A stretch of 7,986 nt of DNA from Pseudomonadota bacterium (lineage in GTDB: Bacteria > Pseudomonadota > Gammaproteobacteria > Burkholderiales > Burkholderiaceae_B): contig JAEYVD010000403.1 in assembly GCA_023432075.1 (NCBI GenBank), positions 1 through 7,986 on the forward strand, read 5' to 3'. Below the pieces are notes generated by a model that was given only the letters and a program-made list of their open reading frames with translations, was not told the origin of the DNA and ran no database searches. The position numbers were made by a program, and so were the translations under genes. Numbering within the stretch: position 1 is the stretch's first letter; every line of letters begins with the position of its first letter. Shown here one piece after another: positions 1 to 5,919 of this stretch.

Positions 1-200
1 TGCAGTGGACGACGACCGGGCCAGGCAAACGCTTCGGCGGAATCGTCCATCACACCGACGCCAAACGCGAGTGGGCCTACGACCGCAACTCCAGCGTCGG
101 GCGGCTCGACAAGGCGCTGGACGAGGCGCCCGCCAGAGGCTGGACGGTCGTGGACATGGAGAAGGAGTGGAAACGGATCTACGCGCAGCCGTGGCCATGA
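1..200 (+). CDS. HAD-superfamily hydrolase, C-terminal fragment (5' end outside window)
   Basis: The frame ending at TGA 198-200 gives 65 visible residues, entering the window in mid-gene (codons begin at position 3). The segment reads QWTTTGPGKRFGGIVHHTDA, then EWAYDR, GRLDKALDEA, GWTVVDM and EWKRIY. From memory this matches the C-terminal end of a HAD-family phosphatase group in which VHHTDA-x-REWAYDR and a final GWTVVDMK..WK are typical. The last part of a HAD Rossmann fold would lie here; the nucleophile DxD motif must be upstream and is not visible. The substrate cannot be told. The gene converges on the PHA synthase gene: only five bases separate the two stop codons, so there is no room for a separate terminator. 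The family assignment is moderately sure, since only about the last fifth of the protein is visible. Confidence 0.7.
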   Translation, partial: QWTTTGPGKRFGGIVHHTDAKREWAYDRNSSVGRLDKALDEAPARGWTVVDMEKEWKRIYAQPWP

Positions 201-205
201 GTGCA

Positions 206-2011
206 TCATTTTTGTCTGACATAGCTGCCAGGCGCTGCCATCCGCGCGCTCGGATCGTCCTTGGGCGCCAGCCAACCGGCGCCGGACGGCGCAGGCCGCA
301 TTGGTCCTGATCGGTGGGCCAGCCACTCGGTCCAGGTGGGCCACCACGATCCCCCGCATTGCATGGTCGTGGCCAGCCATTCGTCCGGACCCGCGCGCAG
401 ATTATCCTTCGGCCCCGCGGAAAGCCGGTGCCAGCGGCCCGGATGTCCCGGCTCGCTAACGACGCCGGCATTATGGCCGCCGCTGGTCAACACGTAGCGG
501 ATGTCCGCGTCCGTCAGGTAATGGATCTTGAAGACGGAACGCCAGGGCGCGATGTGATCGTTGACCGCACCCAGCGCAAAGATGGGCCTGCGGATGTTGC
601 GCAAGGCAATCGTACGGCCGTTCACTTCGTATCGTCCGGCCGCCAGTTCGTTGTTCAGGAACAGTTTGCGCAGATACTCCGCATGCATCCGGTACGGCAT
701 GCGCGTCGAATCGGCATTCCAGGCAACGAGGTCGTTCGGAAGGATACGCTGACCCAGAAAATAGGTCTGCACCGCTCGGTTGGCGACATCCTCGATGGGC
801 CGCAAGGACTGGAAGGCGGCGGCCATTTGCCCGGCGGACAGGTAGCCCTGCGCCCACATGACGCTTTCCAGGACATGCACCTCGCTCGCGTCGATATACA
901 ACCCCAAGCCACCGGGCTCGGTGAAGTCGGTCTGCGCCGCCAGCAGGGAAATCGTGGCAAGGCGGTCGTCCGCGTCACCTGCCATGGTCGCCGCCGCGAT
1001 GGCCAGCAGCGTGCCGCCAAGGCAGTACCCGACGGCATGCACGCGCTGGCCGGGCACGCAACGATTGACCGCTGCCATTGCCGCCATGAAGCCCAGGCGG
1101 CGGTAGTCATCCAGGCTGAGGTCGCGGTCGCGCGCATCGACGTTGCGCCAGGAGATGCAGAACACCGTGAACCCTTGCGCCACCAGGTAGCGGATCAGGG
1201 AGTTGCCGGGGGACAGATCCAGCACGTAGTACTTCATGATCCACGCCGGGGTGATCAAAATGGGTTCCGGACGCACCTGGGGCGTGGAAGGCGCGTACTG
1301 GATCAGTTCGATCAGGTGATTCCGGTACACCACCGTGCCGGGGGTCACCGCCACGTTGACGCCCACCTCGAATCGTTCCAGGCCGGGCTCCGGCAAGCCC
1401 AACAGCCTGTGCCGCACGTCCTCTGCCAGATGTCCCATCCCTTCAACCAGGTTCAGGCCTTTGTCGGCCACCGTACGTTGAATCACTTCGGGGTTGGACC
1501 AGGGAAAGTTGGCCGGCGCATAGGCGTCGCACCATTGGCTTACGCAGAAGGAAACGACGTCGGCATGATGGGCGGAGACCCCGGGCACATGGCTCGTGGC
1601 TTCGGCCCACCATTTGCGCGCTTCGGAAAAGCAATGCTGCCAATATTGGAAAGGTTCAGCCCGCCAGGCGGGCGTTGCGCACCGGCGGTCAAGCGCAGCC
1701 TCTGGACAGACGGGCGGGCGGCCTGACAGGACAAGCGCGGCATGCGCGCTGAGCGCCTGGATGGCGTTTCCGGCCTGCAGCGCCAGTCCGATCTGCTTGC
1801 CAGGCGCGGCCCACAGATGGATCAGCCAATCGCCAAAGGCGAGCGCGAGGGCGCTGGGCGAAATACCGCCCGTCAGCTGCGCAACGGACGCCGTCCGTAC
1901 ATAGTCCAGCGCCGCCAGCGCGCTGTCCAAGCTCGGTGGCGCCGGTGTTGACGAGTCGGCAATGGACTGTGCGGCGGCGTGTGTTGTCGTCGCGTCCCTG
2001 ACCCGCGTCAT
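206..2011 (-). CDS. phaC: Polyhydroxyalkanoate (PHA/PHB) synthase, class I-like
   Basis: 601 residues, close to the usual size of class I synthases. The enzyme polymerises (R)-3-hydroxyacyl-CoA into PHA at the granule surface. Residues about 30-250 form the PhaC N-terminal region. The alpha/beta-hydrolase core follows, with PAWIMKYYVLDLSPGNSLIR (255-274), SWRN (287-290) and the modified lipase box GYCLGG (328-333). The probable catalytic triad is C330, D485 (in NDHIAPW) and H513 (in GGHNAG). The D-to-H spacing of 28 equals that of Cupriavidus necator PhaC (D480/H508), and the cysteine lies 155 residues before the aspartate (161 there). The tail ends PGSYVRQK, typical of the family. The start ATG (2011-2009) overlaps the phasin stop TGA by four bases and has no good Shine-Dalgarno, so translation is probably coupled to the phasin. 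No phaA or phaB is beside it, so precursors come from elsewhere and this may be a second, condition-specific synthase (inference). Confidence 0.93.
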   Translation of the reverse strand: MTRVRDATTTHAAAQSIADSSTPAPPSLDSALAALDYVRTASVAQLTGGISPSALALAFGDWLIHLWAAPGKQIGLALQAGNAIQALSAHAALVLSGRPPVCPEAALDRRCATPAWRAEPFQYWQHCFSEARKWWAEATSHVPGVSAHHADVVSFCVSQWCDAYAPANFPWSNPEVIQRTVADKGLNLVEGMGHLAEDVRHRLLGLPEPGLERFEVGVNVAVTPGTVVYRNHLIELIQYAPSTPQVRPEPILITPAWIMKYYVLDLSPGNSLIRYLVAQGFTVFCISWRNVDARDRDLSLDDYRRLGFMAAMAAVNRCVPGQRVHAVGYCLGGTLLAIAAATMAGDADDRLATISLLAAQTDFTEPGGLGLYIDASEVHVLESVMWAQGYLSAGQMAAAFQSLRPIEDVANRAVQTYFLGQRILPNDLVAWNADSTRMPYRMHAEYLRKLFLNNELAAGRYEVNGRTIALRNIRRPIFALGAVNDHIAPWRSVFKIHYLTDADIRYVLTSGGHNAGVVSEPGHPGRWHRLSAGPKDNLRAGPDEWLATTMQCGGSWWPTWTEWLAHRSGPMRPAPSGAGWLAPKDDPSARMAAPGSYVRQK

Positions 2012-2421
2012 TGGCTGGCACGCGTCATTGCGGCCATGGCGTTGCCGTCCGCCAGGAATTTGGCGGTGCTTTCCGCGATTTGCGACATTCTTTCCTGCCA
2101 GGGGTCCTTGCTCTCACGCAGGGCTGCGGCAGTCATGGTGGACGCCTCGCGCGCAATTTTCTCCATTTCGCGCAGATAACCGACCTCGCGGCCCATCAGA
2201 TCCGTCATCAATTTCTGGTGCAGGGCGCACATGGCGGTCAGGGATGTCGCCGCATTGACCTGGGCATTGGCATCTTGCGCGAACGCCAGCATTTCCTTGT
2301 CGGTTTTCAGCTGCAGAGAGCGGAGTTGGCGCGCGAATTCGAAGTAGCCGGTGGCCGCGGCCAGCGCGGAATGAATGCCATATTTGTAAAGCGCCACATA
2401 GGGTTCATAGTCGGGTTGCAT
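2008..2421 (-). CDS. Phasin-like PHA granule-associated protein
   Basis: 137 residues from the start MQPDYEPYVALYKYG. It is a small, largely helical, amphipathic protein with many Ala, Gln, Glu and Met residues and no signal peptide. Helical segments include about 8-35 (LYKYGIHSALAAATGYFEFA) and 40-105. This composition, the size and direct coupling to a PHA synthase support a phasin, which coats storage granules and controls their size and number. The chosen ATG (2421-2419) has a strong GGAGGAA six bases upstream. An in-frame ATG at 2532 would add 37 residues of low-complexity sequence (MSLVNIPRAGRPTLVG...) but sits inside a putative FNR box, so it is probably untranslated leader. The stop codon overlaps the phaC start (ATGA). 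The assignment rests on context and composition more than on a specific motif. Expression is probably FNR-dependent (box at 2519-2532). Confidence 0.75.
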   Translation of the reverse strand: MQPDYEPYVALYKYGIHSALAAATGYFEFARQLRSLQLKTDKEMLAFAQDANAQVNAATSLTAMCALHQKLMTDLMGREVGYLREMEKIAREASTMTAAALRESKDPWQERMSQIAESTAKFLADGNAMAAMTRASQ

Positions 2422-2427
2422 AAGGTC

Positions 2428-2434
2428 TTCCTCC
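2428..2434 (-). promoter_or_regulatory. Shine-Dalgarno deciding the phasin start
   Basis: On the minus strand GGAGGAA lies six bases before ATG 2421-2419. It is the strongest ribosome binding site upstream of the phasin and favours this ATG over the in-frame one at 2532. Confidence 0.75.
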
Positions 2435-2518
2435 AGGTCAGGCCCGGCCGTTGGACGCGCGACTTCGGCGTCCGATCGGCCTGCTCCAACCAGCGTAGGC
2501 CTGCCTGCGCGAGGGATG

Positions 2519-2532
2519 TTGACCAAACTCAA
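2519..2532 (-). promoter_or_regulatory. Putative FNR/Anr box upstream of phasin-phaC
   Basis: The minus strand reads TTGAG-TTTG-GTCAA, one mismatch from a perfect TTGAC-N4-GTCAA inverted repeat and related to the FNR consensus TTGAT-N4-ATCAA. It is identical at 12 of 14 positions to the box at 6458-6471 (TTGACATTGGTCAA). It lies in the fnr-phasin gap, about 98 bases before the phasin ATG. A weak -10-like TACGCT (minus strand, 2497-2492) is centred 31 bases downstream, close to the spacing of class II FNR activation (box centred near -41.5). No binding data are available; this is a sequence-pattern call. Confidence 0.6.
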
Positions 2533-2569
2533 CTTCTGAACGACCCATGCCGTGCGCCGTTTGGCACGC

Positions 2570-3304
2570 CTACCCGCTGCTCATCTGCCGCAGCGCATCG
2601 ACGTCCCGGATCTCCAGCTGTCGTCTGGAAACACTGACCAGGGCGGCCTCCTGCAGGCGGCCCAGCACGCGGCAGACGGTCTCGACTTTCATGCCCAGAT
2701 GATTGGCGATGTCCTCGCGCGTCATTTTCAACGTGAAGGCAAGGGGAGAATAGCCGTGGGCCGACATCTGGTCCGACATGCCCACCAGGAAGTCGGCGAC
2801 CCGCTGCTCGGTTTTCATGCAGCCCAATGTCAGCAACAGGCGCCGGTACTGGTCGATATCGTGCGCGATCAGGCGGTGGAACTGCTGGGCGCACGAGAAA
2901 TCCTCACGGCACCTGCCCATGATGTCCGAGAACGGCAGTACGCAGACGAGCGAATCTTCGAGTGCGATGGCGTCGCAGCGATGGGTGCCGTTTTCGATGG
3001 CATCCAGGCCCAGCAACGCACCCGCCGAGGGGAAGCCCATGATCTGCTCGAATCCGGCGCGGTTGGTCGCGCGAAGCTTCACAGACCCCGACCGCAGTAC
3101 ATACAGGTTCTGCAGCGCGTCGCCCGCGCGGTAAACAGATTCGCCGCGGTGAATCAGCCGCCGGCAGCGAACGGTGTCGCTCGGCGTGGGCCGGGCTGCG
3201 TCCGAGCCCGTCCGGCAGATCCGCGCCAGGGCGCAGCGGTCGCAATCGGCGGGCAGGCCGGCCGCTCTGTCCGTGTTGTTCGTGACAACGATGGGTGAGT
3301 CCAT
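2570..3304 (-). CDS. fnr: FNR/Anr-type oxygen-sensing transcriptional regulator (Crp/Fnr family)
   Basis: 244 residues from MDSPIVVTNN. FNR senses oxygen with a [4Fe-4S] cluster: with the cluster intact it dimerises and activates micro-oxic or anaerobic genes. All four ligands are present: C21-x2-C24-x5-C30 (CDRCALARIC), the same spacing as E. coli C20/C23/C29, plus C121 in LEDSLVCVLPF, matching C122. The cyclic-nucleotide-binding-like beta barrel spans about 45-135, the dimerisation helix about 135-165 and the winged helix about 190-240. The recognition helix is KVETVCRVLGR. E208 and R212 match E. coli E209 and R213, but the usual serine (S212) is cysteine here (TGC codon confirmed). The start at 3304 has AGGAG eight bases upstream; an in-frame ATG at 3370 would add 22 residues with no family resemblance. 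Upstream sits a putative response-regulator site (3446-3471), so the two-component system may control this gene. Orthology to fnr/anr (also called btr in Bordetella) is inferred from motifs. Confidence 0.93.
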   Translation of the reverse strand: MDSPIVVTNNTDRAAGLPADCDRCALARICRTGSDAARPTPSDTVRCRRLIHRGESVYRAGDALQNLYVLRSGSVKLRATNRAGFEQIMGFPSAGALLGLDAIENGTHRCDAIALEDSLVCVLPFSDIMGRCREDFSCAQQFHRLIAHDIDQYRRLLLTLGCMKTEQRVADFLVGMSDQMSAHGYSPLAFTLKMTREDIANHLGMKVETVCRVLGRLQEAALVSVSRRQLEIRDVDALRQMSSG

Positions 3305-3312
3305 GGCCGCGG

Positions 3313-3317
3313 CTCCT
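3313..3317 (-). promoter_or_regulatory. Shine-Dalgarno deciding the fnr start
   Basis: AGGAG on the minus strand lies eight bases before ATG 3304-3302. It supports this start over the in-frame ATG at 3370, which encodes a Pro/Ala/Arg-rich extension unlike the FNR family. Confidence 0.65.
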
Positions 3318-3393
3318 GGGGTGGGGAGGTGGCGAAGACGGGGCGCAGGGCCAAAAGCGCCGTTTCCCATCCGCGTCGGGGCTAGTATCGAAT

Positions 3394-3410
3394 GCGCCGC
3401 TCCGCGGCGC
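3394..3410 (-). other. Perfect GC hairpin in the regulator-fnr gap
   Basis: A seven-base perfect stem (GCGCCGC/GCGGCGC) with a three-base loop lies between the response regulator stop and the fnr start. No T-run follows on the minus strand, so it is not a standard intrinsic terminator. It could be a stalled or Rho-assisted terminator for the regulator transcript, an RNA-processing site or a structural element at the fnr promoter. A -10-like GATACT (minus strand, 3389-3384) begins five bases after it. Confidence 0.4.
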
Positions 3411-3445
3411 TATCAGCGAGGATCGCCAGGTTTTGGCCGATGACG

Positions 3446-3471
3446 CCTACACATGTAGGGAAATTCCTACA
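3446..3471. promoter_or_regulatory. GacA/NarL-type response-regulator site: TGTAGG-N6-CCTACA with a third half-site
   Basis: Three alternating half-sites are seen on the plus strand: CCTACA (3446-3451), two bases, TGTAGG (3454-3459), six bases (gaaatt), CCTACA (3466-3471). The inner pair is an inverted repeat with the same architecture as the GacA/UvrY box (TGTAAG-N6-CTTACA), differing at one position per half-site. It lies just after the response regulator stop codon and about 150 bases upstream of the fnr ATG. The adjacent regulator has a GacA-like LuxR-family helix-turn-helix, so it is the natural candidate to bind here and control fnr. The pattern is seen directly; the binding partner is inferred. 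Confidence 0.6.
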
Positions 3472-3477
3472 CCCCGC

Positions 3478-4131
3478 TCAGGGCGAAGGTGCGTCTTCAT
3501 CGTCGACAAGGCGGTGCCGTATCGCGTAACGGACCAGATCGGTCTGGTTGCGCAAGTGAAGCTTGACTAGTATTCGGCTCTTATAGGTGCTGATCGTCTT
3601 GACGCTCACGAACAGCAGTTGCGCGATGTCCGAATTGTTCAGGCCCGACGCCAGATGGCGGAAGACCGACAATTCCCGGTCCGACAGCAAGGCGTGCGGT
3701 AGCGATTCCGCGTGGCCGTACCGGTCGAATGCGATGCTTTCGGCCAGCGACTGGCTCAGATAACGCCCGCCACCTGCCACCTTGCGTACCGCCTGAACCA
3801 GTTCCTCGCTTGCGCTGTCCTTGGTCAGATAGCCTGCCGCGCCTGCCTTGATCGCCTGGACGGCATACTGTTGTTCCCCATGCATCGTGAGCACCAGGAT
3901 CGGTACCGCCGGGTGGGTCGTCTTGATATGGCGGATCAGCTCGACACCGTCCCGGCCTGGCATGGACATATCGAGCACCAGAAGGTCCCACTGCCGCTCG
4001 CCCAGCAGCGCCAGCGCTTCGCTGCCGTTGCTGGCTTCACCGCAAACCCGGATGTCTCCAGCCTGCTCCAACAGGCGCCTCAGCCCTTCGCGCAGCAGGG
4101 TATGGTCGTCAGCAAGCATGACGTTGATCAT
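3478..4131 (-). CDS. NarL/FixJ (GacA/UvrY-like) response regulator
   Basis: 217 residues from MINVMLADDH. The receiver domain spans about 1-118, with the acidic pair D8/D9, phosphoacceptor D54 (LVLDMSMPG), T82 and K104. The LuxR-type helix-turn-helix spans about 147-205 (LSDRELSVFRHLASG, then NNSDIAQLLFVSVKTISTY). It is a DNA-binding output regulator and probable partner of the kinase encoded immediately upstream. The ATG (4131-4129) overlaps the kinase stop TGA by four bases (ATGA) and has GGAGG four bases upstream, so the pair is translationally coupled. An ATG four codons earlier (4143) lacks this fit. The overall resemblance is to GacA/UvrY, but the partner is a soluble PAS kinase rather than a BarA/GacS-type membrane hybrid, so calling it gacA would be unsafe. 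A GacA-box-like repeat follows its stop codon. Confidence 0.92.
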   Translation of the reverse strand: MINVMLADDHTLLREGLRRLLEQAGDIRVCGEASNGSEALALLGERQWDLLVLDMSMPGRDGVELIRHIKTTHPAVPILVLTMHGEQQYAVQAIKAGAAGYLTKDSASEELVQAVRKVAGGGRYLSQSLAESIAFDRYGHAESLPHALLSDRELSVFRHLASGLNNSDIAQLLFVSVKTISTYKSRILVKLHLRNQTDLVRYAIRHRLVDDEDAPSP

Positions 4132-5213
4132 GAAGCCTCCCATTGCGAGTCGGATTGGCGGACGGGAATGCGCACTTCCAGGCGAAAACCGCCTTTCTTG
4201 CGCGTATGGATGGTGACATCGCCGCCGAGCAGGCGGACCCGCTCGCGGATGCCCTGCAGGCCAAGCGACAGGGGCAGTTTCTTGGCCAGACTCTCCGGTG
4301 TGGCCCCGACGCCGTTGTCAGACACTGTCAGCGCGCAATGCGAGTCGTCGCAGACGAGACGGACCTGAACGGCGCTGGCCTGGGCGTGCTTGGCGATATT
4401 GGTCAGCGCCTCCTGGACGACGCGAAACAGGGTGGTGGCGACCTGCTTGTCCGGTTCGGCGGGGCCGATCCGGATGTCCGATTCCGTATCGACGCCATAA
4501 CGGGATACGAAATTGGCGACCAGCCATTCGACCGCCGCCGCCAGTCCCAGGTCATCGAGCATGACTGGCCGCAAGTCCGAGGCGATGCGCCGCAGCGACT
4601 TGAATGTGGCCTTGATGAGCTGCCGCATGGCCCGCACGCGCTCACGTGCCTCGACGTTGCCGCCCGCCAGCGTCGCGTCGAGCTGGGAGAGCTCCATCGT
4701 CAGCGCCGTCAGGCTTTGCCCCAGGTCGTCATGGAGTTCGCGCGCAATGTGCTTCTTTTCCTGCTCGCGCACATGAAGCAGGGCGTTCGACAGGCGGGTC
4801 AGCTCGTCCCGGGATGCGCGCAGCGCCTGGTCGATACGCTGGCGCTCGGTAATGTCGCGCAGAAAGATGGACAGGTACACGCCGCTGCTCGTGCAGGTCT
4901 GCGAGATCGACGCTTCCATCGGAAACTCTTCACCGTTGGACCGAAGGCCCCATAGCGGCGCACCCAGACCCATCTGCCGATCGGATATCCCAGTGGTCAT
5001 GAAGCGGCCGACATGCTTGGCATGCACGGCGCGAAAGCGAAGGGGGATCAGAATATCCACGCTGGCGCCAATGGCCTGATCGGCGGAAAGCATGAACACG
5101 CGTTCCGCCGCAGCGTTGAACATCACGATGTGTTGCAACGCGTCTATCGTGATGATCGGTTCCGTGGCGGACTGAATGATATCGATCAGCGGAGGCGCGC
5201 CAGAGAGCGTCAT
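4128..5213 (-). CDS. PAS-domain sensor histidine kinase (HisKA_3 / NarX-NarQ type)
   Basis: 361 residues with no signal peptide or membrane segment, so probably cytoplasmic. Domains: PAS about 9-125 (closing GVYLSIFLRDITERQ), a short coiled linker 126-150, HisKA_3 dimerisation domain with phosphoacceptor H161 (RELHDDLGQ), and HATPase_c with N-box N272 (EALTNIAKHA), G1 DNGVGA (299-304) and G2 LGLQGIRERV (318-327). The PAS helix carries H64, H67 and R70 (RAVHAKHVGRF), which align with FixL RHDSYISRY, including its haem-ligand histidine H200 and R206. The FixL arginine R220 is alanine here. The ligand (haem, flavin or other) is therefore undecided. The ATG at 5213 has no convincing Shine-Dalgarno, and no other ATG, GTG or TTG occurs in frame before the upstream stop at 5249-5247. 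It is transcribed with its regulator. A 14-base palindrome (5334-5347) lies upstream. Confidence 0.92.
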   Translation of the reverse strand: MTLSGAPPLIDIIQSATEPIITIDALQHIVMFNAAAERVFMLSADQAIGASVDILIPLRFRAVHAKHVGRFMTTGISDRQMGLGAPLWGLRSNGEEFPMEASISQTCTSSGVYLSIFLRDITERQRIDQALRASRDELTRLSNALLHVREQEKKHIARELHDDLGQSLTALTMELSQLDATLAGGNVEARERVRAMRQLIKATFKSLRRIASDLRPVMLDDLGLAAAVEWLVANFVSRYGVDTESDIRIGPAEPDKQVATTLFRVVQEALTNIAKHAQASAVQVRLVCDDSHCALTVSDNGVGATPESLAKKLPLSLGLQGIRERVRLLGGDVTIHTRKKGGFRLEVRIPVRQSDSQWEAS

Positions 5214-5333
5214 TGCTGGATATGTGAGTGCCGGAGAATCGCCTTTTCAGGGCGAACGGAGTCATTGCATCACACATTCCCGCACGCGGCGAGCGATTGC
5301 CGAGAACTCCTCTACAGACACTAGTGCAGCAGA

Positions 5334-5347
5334 ACCGGACGTCCGGT
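5334..5347. promoter_or_regulatory. Perfect 14-base palindrome upstream of the kinase gene
   Basis: ACCGGACGTCCGGT is a perfect inverted repeat without spacer, in the gap between the flavodoxin stop (5375) and the kinase start (5213). It could be an operator for the kinase-regulator operon. If folded as RNA (five-base stem, four-base loop) it has no following T-run, so a terminator is less likely. No known factor is assigned. Confidence 0.35.
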
Positions 5348-5374
5348 CGGCGCCCAGGGCCGAGCGGGCCTCGC

Positions 5375-5890
5375 TCACTCGACGGTGGAAAGCAATGCGT
5401 CGTTCCAGCCGTCCCGCGCCGCGGCGATTGTCTGCTCCCTGAAGCGGCATAGCGACGCGTCGCACTCTTCAGCCAGCACGTCGTATTGCTTGAGCAGCAA
5501 AATGCGAGCGGGCTTGGCGCCGACGACGGCGGCGATGTCATCGACGGCCCGGAATCCGCCGTAGCCGGACATCACGCAAATGACGGAGTAGGTCTTGAGC
5601 AAGCGGCCCTGCGCCATCAGGAACGACCGCATGGGGGCCGCGAGGGATCTTAGCCAGACAGGCGCGATCACGATCACATGATCGAACTGGTCCAGGGGAG
5701 GGCCGGCATAACGGATTTCGGGCTGCCGCTTGAACAGGCAATCGATCACGCAGCGAAGGTCGCCGGCCAGCCCGGTGCGTGACGATGCGTCCCGCACTTC
5801 ATGGGCCTCCCAGCCCGTGATCGATGCCAGCCGCTCGGCCACGGTGCGCCCCGTGCCGGTGCGCGAGTAAAAGACGATGCCGATCCGCAT
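5375..5890 (-). CDS. Flavodoxin-like FMN-binding protein
   Basis: 171 residues. The N-terminus MRIGIVFYSRTGTGRTVAE is the flavodoxin beta-1 strand and FMN-phosphate loop (about S9-T16). Further flavin-loop-like segments are APVWLRSLAAPMRSFL (76-91), whose Trp may stack on the isoalloxazine, and SGYGGF (108-113). It is a short-chain flavodoxin-fold electron carrier or quinone/nitro-type reductase; the substrate cannot be read from sequence. It follows the CBS gene by 29 bases in the same direction and has a strong AAGGAGGG six bases before its ATG, so the two form a probable operon downstream of the FNR box at 6458-6471. A low-potential flavin carrier would fit a micro-oxic role. It carries several cysteines (C47, C51, C105, C143, C148), none in a recognised metal motif. 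Confidence 0.85.
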   Translation of the reverse strand: MRIGIVFYSRTGTGRTVAERLASITGWEAHEVRDASSRTGLAGDLRCVIDCLFKRQPEIRYAGPPLDQFDHVIVIAPVWLRSLAAPMRSFLMAQGRLLKTYSVICVMSGYGGFRAVDDIAAVVGAKPARILLLKQYDVLAEECDASLCRFREQTIAAARDGWNDALLSTVE

Positions 5891-5919
5891 GGCGTTCCCT
5901 CCTTGGTGTAATGACGGAC

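Noticed and set aside
201..205. Terminator between the converging HAD and PHA synthase genes
   Set aside because: Only five bases separate the stop codons, and no stem with a T-run spans the junction.
314..1726. Long plus-strand open frame (470 codons) opposite the PHA synthase gene
   Set aside because: It lies fully antisense to a gene with clear catalytic motifs. Its translation is rich in Arg, Gly, Gln and His with no domain, as expected from the reverse strand of GC-rich coding DNA.
2422..2532. N-terminal extension of the phasin (start at 2532)
   Set aside because: The extension is low-complexity, its ATG lies in the FNR-like box, and a strong ribosome binding site precedes the downstream ATG.
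2551..2572. Terminator-like hairpin at the fnr 3' end (CGTGC...GCACG)
   Set aside because: The stem has only five pairs with an eight-base loop and no following T-run on the minus strand, so it is too weak to list as a terminator.
2011..2637. Plus-strand open frame opposite the phasin and its upstream region
   Set aside because: It is antisense to the phasin, has no convincing ribosome binding site and crosses the FNR-like box and the fnr stop; no domain is recognisable.
4143..4955. Plus-strand open frame (270 codons) opposite the histidine kinase
   Set aside because: It mirrors the kinase gene, whose H, N, G1 and G2 boxes are intact on the minus strand; the antisense product resembles nothing.
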